Position numbers and translations under genes: made by a program
The notes under the pieces: generated by a model
What the model saw: only the letters and a program-made list of their open reading frames with translations
Told to the model about the DNA's origin: nothing
The model's database searches: none
Origin: Alloascoidea africana
Taxonomy: Eukaryota; Ascomycota; Alloascoideomycetes; Alloascoideales; Alloascoideaceae
Direction of reading: 5' to 3'
DNA: 53,188 bases
Assembly: GCA_030581615.1 (NCBI GenBank)
Contig: JAKTTT010000094.1
Span: forward strand, 1 to 53,188
In this document: one piece after another, positions 10,102-22,255 of the stretch
How positions within the stretch are numbered: position 1 is the stretch's first letter
Layout: every line of letters starts with the position of its first letter

Positions 10102-10902
10102 TATTAGATATTTCCTTCTGTTTCTGTTAATTTTCTTCCTGTTCTCTCACTTTTCAAAGTTTATACACTCAAGGTTGAACAGGTTTTTGTGTAGCGCCTA
10201 CATTGTGATGATGTGACCCGATTCACTCCAATTTCGAGCCAATAGACTATTTTTGAGGTTTTTCGCCAGCAATAATGATAATAGATGTCTATGTAATAAA
10301 TGTGAGTTGACTTTGGCCAATATCGATCTTGAAAAGTGAAGTGCAAAATCTACAGTTGTTACACAAACAAACTTAAGCTTTGAATGAACTCATTGCCAAT
10401 GTGCAATGCTCATTCAGAGTTTTGCTTTTCTCAACATGGAACCGGGTTGTATTATTCACCTTCTATACTATTTCTTGAATTTCTGGGATGCAAAAAAAAA
10501 AACTCCACTTTGTGTCATCTCCGATTATCGCATTGCCTGTAAACGGAAATAAAAAAACGTTCAAGGTTGAAAGCCAAGCTGAATAGATCAGAATCTAATG
10601 CAAAACTGAGCACTTAAAATAAATTGTATGCTAATAAAGGGTAAAAAAAAAAAGAAACTGAAAAAACGTACAGAAGCAAAACAAACAGGAAATAATTGAA
10701 AAACACGGCAAACCAAGAAGAATAGTGACAATGTCAAAATCCCAAGCGCTTGAAACAAACAAGAATATGAAAGATAAAAAATATGACAGTCTAGCTGCTC
10801 AGCATGCCCACTTGTGGTAGTGGTAATTGTCATAAATGTGGTAATCATCAAGATAAAATGTATCTTCGTTTTAAAAAATAAAAATGAATTTTTATCCCAG
10901 GA
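10102..10902. other. Convergent 3' regions
   Basis: AT-rich spacer between the 3' ends of the 956-residue gene and the PAS kinase gene. It holds several A runs. No gene or RNA was seen. Confidence 0.5.
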
Positions 10903-13900
10903 CTATTCTTCCGTGAGCCAAGGATCACTAATAATGCTGTCCAGTTTGGGTCTCTTTCGCACGTCCCGCACCAGTATCTTTCGAATCAGGTTCAAACTCC
11001 CTTCGCTTAAGACAAAAGGAATTCGCAGCTCACCATCAATGATTTCATCGATATTGTAGAAAGGATTCTCTCGATAAATAATTGTGTAAAGCAGGATGCC
11101 CAGCGCCCACACATCTTGGGGTTTCCCCTCGTAAGCACATCCTTTTAGAATTTCAGGTGCTGCATAATCAATAGTTCCAACAAACACGTCAAATGGTCCC
11201 TTTCGGACAAAAGCGGCTGATCCAAAATCGATGAGCTTGACAGTAAGATTATGATCAACAATGACATTCTCATCTTTAATGTCTCTATGTACTATCCCGT
11301 TCTTATGAAGATCATGTACTGCGCTCACAATCTGTTTAAAAATTTTTCTTAGTTGGTTCTCTGGCATTGTGGTTTGCTTTTCGATGAGATCGAAAAGATC
11401 GATACCTGTTTGTCTGTAAACAACAGCACATTCACCCCCATTTGAAATCATTTTTGTTTGTGTCAAGAGGCCAATAGGCTCGGACTCGATATAATAGTAG
11501 TTTGTGTCTTCGAAGAAATCAACAATACGTATCACATTCTCACATCTGTTTTTCGAGTTTGTACTTATTTTCTCCATAATTTGAATCTCTGAAGGTATGG
11601 TCCCCAACCGTTTGTCCTTTACCCAGGTATCCACCAATATTCTGCTTTTCACGACAAGTTTGATAACAACAATATAGTTGGGATCTGTTTTAAGCTGAGC
11701 TAAAACAACTTTACCATAAGCGCCTTCCCCCATATTGGAAAGAACTTTGAAATCCGAAAACTTTTTCGTCCGCCGATTTGCGCCGATTTCTTTTACCGTG
11801 TGGTACTTTTCTGTAAACGTTCGAGTTAGTGGTACCGTCATATCGTCATTCAGCTGTTGTTTGGAGATGATAAGGTCTTTTTCAGTGATGGGAGAAGAAG
11901 AAACAGCAAGATATGGCTTTGGGGCGATTTCTATACTCGTAAGCGATGATCTTCTCTCCGGATAAGTTTCTGATTTGACACCAATTTGGTCATCTTTATT
12001 ACGGCTGACGTCATGATTATTGTCTGATCCATGGGCAGACTCCCCTACTTCATGACTTTCATGATTTTCCCCCACATTGCTCGTTTGAGAAATGCTCGTG
12101 TCACTGCTCTGAAAATCCAGCTCCGTATCACACGACTCGCTGGTGGTGGATCTTTCGCTTCGACCCCTTTTACCGTCAGAGCTTATATCGAGATCGGTCT
12201 TTTCCTCGTCGTCACCGGAGGAACTGATGGCATCCTCCTTCAACAAGCTCAGCTGCGACGGCACGTCTAAAGCGTCATCCGTTTCCTTGTCATCATCACC
12301 TTGTCCCAAAGTCATTTTACTCAACTTGATGCCACCATGAATGTGTCGAGAATAAGTAATCCACAAAGAGAGAATCGATTCTGAAATGACTCTAAGCTGG
12401 ACATCAATCTTCAATACAGTTCCATCGGAATGACGAGCATCTATCCCCTTCGATACCAAAAAGGACTTTTTCATTTTATGCTCCTCTTCATTTTGTACTG
12501 ATTCCCGCGAAGCGCCCAGATGGGCCGCGCACTTTCGGAAAAAGTGCTCTGGCAACACCAGTCCACTTTTAAATGCGACTTTCATCTCCTCTTTTGCATA
12601 ATTCAATATTCGAGAAAATTGGGGTATCAGAGCATCCACCAAAATGCCAACGACATCTCCATTCCCAAACAAATTCTTCATCACTGCTCGGTTGCAAGAG
12701 ATTATCGATAGGTTTGTGGAGGATACAATCACCATTCCCGAAATGTAGGGCATAAGGGATAGTTTAAGTGTATAACCATCATGTTTCTCAATTTTCTCGC
12801 TGTGAATGGCACAAGGCAGCTTCATGCTTGAATTGGGGTCTCCTTCATCATTTGTAGTGGCACAAGTGTAGAACCTCTGCTTGTTAACACTGTCCACATC
12901 AAGAGACTTGTAGCCATCAGTAAAAGGTAAAGAAGGTAAAATATGCTGAAGATCAACAAAACCCACGCCGTTATTGGTTTCCCCGAACAGCAAGTTCTTA
13001 GCACCCCTACAGCTGCTAAGATCAACATCAAGGAAAGGTCCATTTGCTGATGGCTTTGCTTTCAACTCAAGATAGTCACATGGGACTTGATCTATCATTG
13101 CAATCAAATAATTGTCTTTTCTTTTGATCCAAGCGCTTGCCCAAGCCTCTTTCCCATTCGACTTTTTAATAGAAACAACCTCGCCGGCAATTATAATGTC
13201 CTCGGATCTCAAAGGTTTGAATCCTTGAACTGCACCACCTTCAAATTGGTATTTCTTTGAAACATTTGTGCTTGTGGTTGATTTGCCAAGGCGCAACTTC
13301 ATCTCAAGATAAGGTTTATAGTCATCCGACAGCAAGTCTATCAAGGTTGTTTTTTTCATTGTCGTACTGGATATTCCAAAGATTAGCATCCCTGTGTCAT
13401 TTGAAGCAGTTATATGCCATGGTTCAGTACGGGAAACGGTGAAACAGGCTTGAGAAGTTGTAAATTTGGATGCAGACATGTTATGAAAGGCCCCATATCC
13501 AAATGGGTGCTCCATCAAGTTGTTTGGGAGACCGGTTGATGAGTAGGAGGTCACAGGAGAGAGTGACGGCATCTGATTTTGAGAAATGGAGCTTAAGGAA
13601 AGTATTGAGGCAGATCTGTTAAAGGTGAAGAGGTCTGTGAGCCTTGTGTCAATGAATGGAGTAGCTAGAGCCTCAATCAGCCGCAATAACGCAGACTGAA
13701 CTCTTTTCTCTTTATCATTCTCCTCCGAATGAGAAATTTGCGGCGTAATACTATTTGTTTCGTCTAGGGGGTGAGCATCAGAATCCTTTTTCGCCAACGA
13801 AGGAAATGACACAATTCTTTCAACGATAGGTGAAGGTAGCGAGTTTGCGTTCGGTGCATTAAGGAGAGACAAATCATGCAAGTCTTTAGCAGCCACTACA

Positions 13901-14696
13901 GCCCCCGAACCGATGCTATTTTCTTTCTTTGGTACTGCTGAATCTTGAATGTCAAGATCCAACAGTTCAGCCAGGTTGAACTTTTTCAATAATGCCACTA
14001 TAAGCGAAAAGTCATCAGTGTCTGTATTTGAGGTATCCATTGCGGGCAACGAAGGCATTTCTTCATCACGAGACTTTTGCGGACCCCGAGGCCGAGCGCA
14101 TGTCGGACTTGAGGGCACAGATTTCAAAGATCGGAAACTGTCGGTCGAGGTTGAGAGGTTTGGGGGTAAGAAAAAAGGTGATGCCTTGTGCACAGCATTG
14201 ATATTGGCCATAGAGACAGAAGATATGAGTTGAGGGGAAGGGGTCATCTGCTCTAGAGCTTTTTTCAAGATGCTGAGATGTAAAGCGAGAGTATTGGGAG
14301 CAAATTGGGTATAGGCATAACCGTGAATCGATTCGGCAGGAAAGCGGTAGATATCCTGTCCTAACTTCAAACCGGCCCCCCTGTCACTGAAAACAGGCAC
14401 CAAATTGGTCTGGTTAGTTATAACTCGAGGGCTAAACACGAAAAAAGCACATACTCAGTGTCTGCTGGGCTTTGCTCCGAGTCTAGATCCGTTCGCTGCT
14501 GAGGGAGAGCACTCTGCGACCCGTTCACAGTGCCGCCGGCACTCTCAACATCGGACTCGTAATCGCTGTCGTCGTCGCTAATGGACACATGAAAAGACGG
14601 TCTCTTTCGGCTCAGATAGGCCCTCGACTCCACGTTCACACTCGAGGAGGACGAGGAACCGCCGCCTACGGACGGCGAGATGAATAAAGGCGCCAT
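10903..14696 (-). CDS. PSK1: PAS-domain serine/threonine protein kinase (PSK1/PSK2 family)
   Basis: Sensor kinase that in yeast links nutrient state to glycogen and UDP-glucose use and to translation. Splicing removes 14387-14454 (GTATGT donor, TAACTAAC branch point, TTTTCAG acceptor), joining exon 1 (14455-14696) to exon 2 in phase for a 1241-residue protein. The splice restores the N-terminal motif RFPAESIHGYAYTQFAPNTLA, which matches Psk1. The start at 14696 (MAPLFISPS) is preferred over a longer frame that runs into the MED15 promoter. PAS-like segments surround PCDYLEL and LVLPEHFFRK. The kinase domain is about residues 955-1241: MGEGAYGKV loop, VVIKLVVK lysine, HRDIKDEN catalytic loop, LIDFGSAAF and a GTIDYAAPE activation segment, so it should be active. 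About 20 extra residues sit between YYYIES and GIDLFDLIE. It is divergent from MED15 with a 382-bp shared promoter. Confidence 0.93.
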
Positions 14697-15078
14697 CGGA
14701 CTCGAGATGGAGATGGGGGAACGGAAGAAGTCACGGGGCGAATCGGAGTGAGAAAGCAGACCCCAGGCATACACCCGTACACCCACGCGGCGAGGCAGCT
14801 CGTCGGCCGCCGATCCACGCTGGACGGGGCTCTGGGCTTCGCTGGCGGCCGTTGCGTGCCCACGAGGCTTTGGAGTAGGGTGCTGAGAGCTACAAACAGC
14901 ATCAAGAAGGACGAGTCGCTGAGCATTTGGCTCAGAACAGGGCTCTTGGGCAGATAGCCGCACCGGTCGGGTAGGGGGCTGCGGGTAAATATCAGCACGC
15001 CTCTACAGCTCATCCTCCATTCCCACAAGGGTCTCCCCTCCCTTTTTCTCCATCACACTCTGGCTCCAGCACAATCCC
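14697..15078. promoter_or_regulatory. Divergent promoter between PAS kinase and MED15
   Basis: A GC-rich 382-bp spacer between the two divergent starts. It carries open frames on both strands that I regard as incidental. No clear TATA box was found. Confidence 0.5.
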
Positions 15079-16202
15079 ATGCCTCCACAACAACCTCCGC
15101 CCCAGGACACGTCTTGGAGAGCTACTGTTTCTGTAGACGAACGGCGTCGTTTTATTCTCCTTTTGTATGTGCTTTTTTGCGGCACTCTGAAACCTTTATC
15201 TTTGTGGCATATGCTAACAGGAGACATATATTCAGAATAAGAGCATTGAAAGAATACGGGGGGAATAGCCAATCGGCTGATAGTATTCCAATGGTGGCAG
15301 ATAGGTTTGAAGATCATGTATATCGCCAAGCGGTATCCAAAGTAAGTTTGTTTTTTTCAGTTTCCACTCTCGGGTGTCTTTTTAGATTGTAAAGGAGTTA
15401 CTCCATTTGTTTATGCTTTCCCTCTCTATGCTTTTGAACATCATATTCTAACCACTTCAATAAAGGAGGCGTATATCAGAATGTGTCAAAGCAGAATCTT
15501 GACTATCCGTCAAAATACCAGTAGTAGACTTCAGCAGCAACAACAGCAGCAACAGCAACAGCAACAACCAGCACAACAACGGACTGAATTTATGGGTGTG
15601 AATCAAGGAAACCAGATGTTGGGGCAATATCCGCAACAACAGCAAATGGGTAACCAAAATAGACTCTCGCAACAAATGAATGGTTCGGGCCAGGTACAGC
15701 CTAATCTCCAACAGACCCAGGTCAACCCTGGAATGACTCAGCAAATGTATAACCAACATCAATCTTCTCAAGGACAATCTCAACCTGTTTCTCGTCAACA
15801 GGGACAGCAAAATGTGCCTCTTCAGAACCGAGGTGGCCCTGCACAAGGCCAGCCAGGACAAGCAGCACAAAGGTCTCAGCCTAGAATAAACATTATGAAC
15901 ATTCCTATACCCCCTGAGCTTTTGCAGCGGATTCCCAGCTTACCTCCAAATACGACTACTTGGGGTCAAATTCAAGAACTATTACAAAAGAATGCCATTC
16001 CTCGGAATGCATTGCCAATTATTCAGCGTGCTCAACATATCCATAGTGAATTTCTCAAACAGCAAGGAGTTCGAGGTGTTGCTCAAGCTCATAACCAAGG
16101 TGCGGCTCAAGGTGGTCATCAGCCACAACGAGGAAATCAGACTCAGATGCAAAACAATGTCAGAAACAATCCCCAGCAAATGCAAAATAATTTGCAACAA
16201 CA

Positions 16203-16233
<31 letters not shown>

Positions 16234-16593
16234 CAACAACAACAACCGCCACCACAACAACAATCTCAGCAACAACAGCCAAGTCAAGGTCCTCAGGGTC
16301 AAGGTAAAGTTCTCATGAATAATTCTATGGTGAATCGTCAGATGCAGAATCAAGGACCTATGCAAGTACAAGGCGGTCCAGGTCAGAATCAAATGCAAAT
16401 GCCGAACCAAGGACAGAACCGTATCCCATTAAATCAGCAACGTATAATTGTTCAAATGAAGCAGGCTCTACAGGTGTTACAAGCGAATGGGAAAGTTCCT
16501 AAAAATTTGACGCAGGAACAAACCTCGCAATACATCAGAAAGATGTTTCTTCATAATCAACAAAGAATGAAAGCCCAGTTTCAAGCTCGGGCC

Positions 16594-16625
<32 letters not shown>

Positions 16626-19305
16626 AGCTCAAGCGCGAGCTCAATCACAGTCTCAGCCTCAAGTTCAAAGTCAAGGAGAAGGCCAGATCCCTGGCCAAGG
16701 CGAAGGTCAGTCTCAAAATGGTCCTCCAACTCGTAGCCAAGGGCCATTCCCTCCAGGGGCCAATCTTCAAATGCCGCCCGCTCAGAGACATAATCTAAAC
16801 GGTATGCCACAACAGCCTGTAAGGGGTCCCAATGATACTGCAATACCTTCATCAATGAACTTGCCTTCCGATGCAAGTTTATCTGGATCAGTTCAGAGAA
16901 ATTCCCCACATTTGAATGACGCCAATCTGAGAGCCAATGCTAGTCCTAGAGTTGATCAGGCCAATGTAAGTCCACAACAGAATTTCATTCCTTCTCCTCT
17001 TAAGAGAAATCATCAAACAATGAGTAATGGCATGCAAAGTTCTCAGCAACCTCCACGGCAACAACAACCACAGCAACAGCAGCAGCAATCATTCAATCCA
17101 GGATTTACAGAGCCAAGTCCTGCTCAGATTAGCATGAACACTAATCAGCAATGGAGCTCAATGAGCGTTCAGCCTCAGCTCCATCAACAACAACAACAAC
17201 AACAGCAGCAGCAGCAGCAGCAGCAGAGACAACAATTACAGTCTTCTCCGCCTACATCTGGGGCGAATAGTCAAATGCATTTCCAACCGAACACCATTGG
17301 AAACACGACTCCAACTGAGTTTTTAAATTCAGGACCACAACAGCAGAACTTTTCCCAGTCAGAACTACGAAATCAGATGCCTGCTAGACAACAAGCAGCT
17401 TCAAGTGGTAATTCCACATCTGTGATGGGACAATCTTCATCAGCTTTGCCCGATTTGCGGCTAACCGCTGAAGATTCCAGTCGTTTACAACAGATTATGC
17501 AACTTACTAATAAGACTACTATGACTTTGCCCTCTTTTACCAACAAGCTTAGTCCGCAACAGAAACATCAAGTTGGAATGATTATGGAAAATTCTTTCCA
17601 ATTGTTTCAGTCTGTAGACCAACTGATTCCTGCGTTCTACTTCTTCTCCAAGAACATTGACGGTACAAAACAACTTTTCCAAATAAGAAATATCATTAAA
17701 GAGGTTGGGAATGGGTTGAAGAGAAATGAATACTTGGCAAATCCCGAAATGCTAGAGAAACTAAGAATTCGTGTTCAAAGGTTTTATCTATTTGTGAAAG
17801 ATCGAATTCAAAAGAGAAAACAACAACAGCAACAGCTGCCCCAAGGGACTCTACCGCCATCAACTCAGCCACCACAACAGCATCAACAACAGCACCATCA
17901 CAATCAACCTCCTCAACAGCAACAGCAGCAGCAACAACCACAACAGCAGCAGCAGCAACAGATCATGGAGCAAGGGCAGCTACAGGCCGACCTAAACCCC
18001 CAGGTCTCGCCTGCTGTTATGCCTTCACAACAGTTTCAGCGTATGCCTCAACAACCTCAACATGGGATAGCTCAAGATCAGTATCAATACATGGTTCAAC
18101 AACAAGCAGAGCGCTCTATGGGAATGCAATTTCCTGGAGCGCCTTCCTCAATGCCTAATCAACGCCGTATGACCCCTGGGCTTGTGGCAGACCCTAAACA
18201 ATCCCCTCAAGTTCAAACTCCAGGAATGGTAGCGCAAATGACTCCTTCTCAGACAATGGTCAATGGACCTCAAGCGCCGGGACAGTTGCCAAATAGGAAG
18301 TTTATCGCTCCTCCAACTACATCGACTTCTACGCAGCCCAATGAAACTGCTCAGAAACGCCCAGCGGCTAGACGCAAGTCGACTAAGACCACTAATAGAG
18401 TGACGAAAGCAAAGGGACAAGGCAGTAAGCAAAACAAGAGTAGTCCAATACCCATAGGTTCTGTGGCCTCTCCGGCTCCTCAACCTCAATCAGGACCCAC
18501 TCCACAACCTACAACTCCATTTATAAACTCGCCATCAAATGTCTCTAGTAGCGTTAGATCTGGGTATGGCTTTACTCCAGAGCAACTGAGGTTGCCAGAT
18601 GCGAAAAGACGCCGTGTCAGCAACAACAATAGTCCTCAGCAGGCTGCGGGCGCTGGAACGCCTAATGAATCTACGAGCCGATCTTTGAGTGCAGCAAGAT
18701 CACACGAAAGTGCGATAGAAAAATTGAAAGAAAAAATAGACCAAAAGAAGGCTCTTAAAGAAGCCAAAGATAAAAGAATACGACTGTCAAGGACGAATCC
18801 TAAAGGTTATTTTGCTGCTGCGTTGGGACATGCACTGGGATTGTCTGAAAAAGAGGTTGCTGAAGGCAGTACGAAAAACTCTGGGACAAACATTTTGGAA
18901 GAAGGAGACTCCAAAAATAGAGTTCAGAGTGCTAATGGAAGCATACCTCCAACACCAGCTTCTACAAAGACAACTCCTCAACAACAGCCGTCATCATCCT
19001 CAGCGAGGGCAATTGGTTCTGGTTCTGGTTCTGGTTCTGTAGTGAAGGGCAATACACCTATGGTTGATTCTATTTACACTTTAGCGCACTTCCCATCGCC
19101 TGATGACGAAGAGGAAGATGATGAACAAACAGAGGCAGATGAAGAAGAAGTTATGAGAAAGTTATTTGGTGTAGGATCTGGAGAGTCTAAGCTGGTTGAG
19201 GAATACAAATCGAGGCAGACCTTGCAGGAAAAATGGAAGGGGCATGTTGCTCCACAGACTTTATGTACAGCATTCAGTGGACTTACTGCAGTAAACCAGC
19301 GTTGA
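15079..19305 (+). CDS. MED15: Mediator tail subunit Med15 (Gal11)
   Basis: Coactivator that receives transcription activators in the Mediator tail. Three exons: 15079-15164, 15236-15341 and 15466-19305. Introns are 15165-15235 (GTATGT donor, TGCTAAC branch) and 15342-15465 (GTAAGT donor, TTCTAAC branch). Splicing gives 1343 residues in phase. The first two exons plus the start of the third build the KIX domain (WRATVSVDERRRFI, then LIRALKEYGG, VADRFEDHVYRQAVSK). Further in, IPPELLQRIPSLPPNTTTW matches the second conserved Gal11 block. The block around LRLTAEDSSRLQQI and QLFQIRNIIKEVGNGL matches the central activator-binding region. The rest is very Gln-rich, with CAG/CAA runs near 15533-15570, 16195-16260, 17185-17232 and 17820-17960 and a Gln-Ala run near 16585-16640. 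The acidic C-terminal part includes IEKLKEKIDQKKALKEAK. Confidence 0.93.
16192..16275 (+). repeat. CAG/CAA trinucleotide run in MED15
   Basis: A run of 18 consecutive Gln codons, first mostly CAG and then CAA, followed by further Gln/Pro codons. The mixed codons would slow slippage. Three other shorter runs lie elsewhere in the gene. Confidence 0.9.
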
Positions 19306-19949
19306 TAGTTATTTATGTAGCGTTTATTTTTTCTTTTAGGAACTTGGGGTAGTTTTTGTTTTTTTCTGTCAACATTTTTAAGTTAAATCTTTGTAAACTC
19401 CATCGCAAAATGGTCATTATTTTTACCTAGACTACAAAAAACAATGAAAGTTTCCAACTAATGAGACACCACACTGTCCGGTTTTGTTACAAGTGTTATC
19501 ACTATTGTCCCAGTTGCGGTGCAGGTAATTTGCAACGAACTATCGCAAACCGAAAATTTCCAAATGAGTTTCGAAAGTTTGGACAAGTTGAGACAAGTTG
19601 ACCATTGTCATTGTCGATTCTTAGTTATCTGTTTGATGCCAGTAACAACTGCAAAACTGCTTAGGCCATGTCAGTTTGTGGCAGATAACACCCACAAAGC
19701 AATTCTGAAACAAACAACTGAGTCTGTTGCGGTACTCAAGCAAGAGAAGGGTACTCACATTCTTCAGCCGTTCAATAGAAAGAAACCTAGGACTTGCAAG
19801 GAGATTTTGCGCTGTGTGATCTTCTCTTGCAGGTAATCCAGAGATTATTTTCCCAAAATAGTAGTAAAGAACAACTCTGGAAAGGCGGGTAATATCGCTT
19901 TATGTTGGAAGTTTCAACCTTCCAACTGTGCGATATGATCTAAAGTAAG

Positions 19950-20620
19950 TGAATTCGGTTTGGTCCAGGTCCAATCTCACCTCGAAGGATCAAACATTTG
20001 ACCACCATATAGTCCTCTTAAATAAGTTTTGCTGTTGCTAATGCCTGTTTGTATTCAAGGTTGGAATCATTGATAGCATTGCTGATCAGCCTTCGAGCCA
20101 CCACCTTGAAGGGGTTCTTCCAACGAGACTGGCCGATAGTCGAAAAAGAATTATTAGCTATTACCTACGAATTTGAGCCATTTGCCCTGCTCGATCTCTT
20201 GGAATAGTACTACTCCATTTCTGTGATTTGAGGCGTCATGAGGTAAGTTAATTGGTCGGGTGGGATCAAACTTTGTTAGACTAAAACAAGTGTTAACTGC
20301 CTCTTTGAGCTGTAACCATGCTTAAGCCTGGTCTGGATCAAACACGCACTTTGCATTAGTCTTGTACAACGGGGCGGCAATTTGTGCATAGTATGGGATA
20401 TGGGCGGAGATGTACGTCGTTAATCCCAAAAGTCGTTGTTGGGATTGCTTTACAATCTCAATAGAGCTGTCACTTGATGATACTGAGATTGTACAGGTGT
20501 TGACGACCAATGTGTGACCCAGCCATTGTGTCGCCTTGAAAACTCACACTTATCCTCGTTGATGTGTTGTGTGTTCTTGCTCCCATGATAATAACGTAAG
20601 GTTTCTCTCATGTTTCAGTG
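19950..20620 (-). mobile_element. Ty3/gypsy reverse transcriptase / RNase H fossil
   Basis: The minus strand contains RLLGLTTYISAHIPYYAQIA and then APLYKT at about 20360-20450. This is the signature at the reverse transcriptase to RNase H junction of Ty3/gypsy elements (compare the family pattern LG..NYYR.FIP.YS.IAAPLY). Flanking sequence on the same strand continues with weak similarity on both sides. The copy is broken and old. No LTRs could be paired with it. Confidence 0.75.
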
Positions 20621-21609
20621 TGTATGACTTGTCCTAGTTGCTTCCGATGTCTGTCTCTCTTCCCCAATTCCTCGGTCCAGGCATTTGTTGGAACGGAGCG
20701 TTAATGACTCCCACTTCTGAATGCAGCTTTTCTAAGGGAGAAATTGTTCCTACTATTTGGCTTGGCTGTATCTTTGTAAATTTGTGCCAACAAAACTATT
20801 CTTCACTTTGTCTCTTTCATGTCATTCGCAATAAGAGATTGTTTTTATTTTTGTAAAACCAGCTTTATAGTAGCACGGATGCTTGAATCAAGATCCCAAC
20901 ATGAGACAGTTTTGAACCGGTTGTCTTATGACCAAAATTACTGATAAATTAGTTTTTAATTAAAAAAGCAATTTGGAATAATAATGGGATACTTTTATTT
21001 AAACGATTCTGTTCGAAAATGAGTCCAATACTGTCGATGCTTTGAAAAAGTGCATGAATACGATATAGGGAAGCTTTCAAAAGTCGGTATTCAGAAGAAA
21101 AAGCCACGCATTTAACGTAAAAAATAAATTTACAATATGATGCTCAAGAGATGGTATGGTAACTGCTATAAAACCTTTAGTCGTTGGTTTAAAAAGCTTC
21201 TCCCTGACAACTGGCGAACTAGTCTATAAGCCGCAGAACTCCAAGATTCAAAGATTTTTCTTTCTGCCATGGATTTCTATCCCCTCTATATAATCTTTCC
21301 TTAATTCCTATTTTCCAACTTCTTCTATTCCACTCATTTGGTTTTCTCTCAGACTAACTATTCATCTGCCTGCGTTCTCTTTAAGCTTGCATAGAGTTTG
21401 AAAGTCACAAAATGAGATAGTTACGCTCTATTTTGCTAATTTGTAAACCAATGCGTCGTGTGCCCTTACTATTAGTTGAAAAGTTTTCGTCTTTAAAAGT
21501 AACCAATATGCGAATTGTATTAATTCGTCTGTATCATTTTTACTCTATCTAAGATCTCTTGTAATAAGGTCGGAAATGAAAATGCATTGATAGGAAGTTG
21601 TATATTAGC

Positions 21610-21720
21610 TCTGCTTGAATGAGGAAGCATGGTATTTTTATGAATATTGGAATATTCTCGAGGCAGGATTAGAAGAACGGGGATGTGGGAGAACGATTCT
21701 GATCCTATACCACAATCAAC
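21610..21720. repeat. Dispersed repeat shared with about 4280-4385
   Basis: A GGAATATTCTCGAGGCAGG core and a following GAACGGGGATGTGGG block align with the downstream flank of the adhesin gene. The shared part extends about 30 bases to the left (GGAAGCATGGTAT against GGGCATGTTATAT). It may be an LTR remnant or a relic of a duplicated gene flank. Confidence 0.4.
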
Positions 21721-22255
21721 CATATTTTTCGAAAATCTGATGTCATTCTAATCCTTCCTTCTTTTTGAACATCAACTGCTCTTAGAAGATGGATGATCGG
21801 TACCGTTCACGACAAAATATAGAAACCAGCCTTCCAACTCTACATTAAAAACTAATATATAAACTTTAATAATATTGCTATTTATTTCGGCCAATATATA
21901 CATATCCATTTTTTTGTCTGAATTATTGCCTAAACAAATATCAAAATCTAATCAAACAAGTCAACAACAAACAGCTCATTAACAAAACTTACTTCCACCC
22001 ATTGTGATGTGAAGAACACAACAACAAATAAAAAAATAAAAACTCTCTCTTTTTCTCTTGATTCATATATCATCCATCATCACTTTGCCAGAAGAAGCTT
22101 GTATTCATGAAAACCAGATGTTTAGACTCCATTCTTTATCTCTCTTTTCCACATTTTCTTTACATTCCTGTTTCATCTCTCTCTTATAGGCTTGTCTTGT
22201 TGAGCTGTCTACTATTACACGGCTATTTCCCCCGTTTTTCCTCTACCCTACACCT

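Larger units (their letters stand above)
19306..22255. other. 3-kb gene-poor interval downstream of MED15
   Basis: Between MED15 and TOM40 I find no intact gene. A Ty3/gypsy fossil occupies about 19950-20620 (separate entry), and a repeat shared with about 4300 lies near 21610-21720. A TATA-like CTCTATATAATC with a pyrimidine-rich leader near 21285-21410 looks like a promoter but leads to no sustained open frame; it could be a gene relic. Confidence 0.45.

Noticed and set aside
14697-14963. N-terminal extension of the PAS kinase frame into the MED15 promoter
   Set aside because: GC-driven open frame; the start at 14696 gives a normal N-terminus and leaves a promoter.
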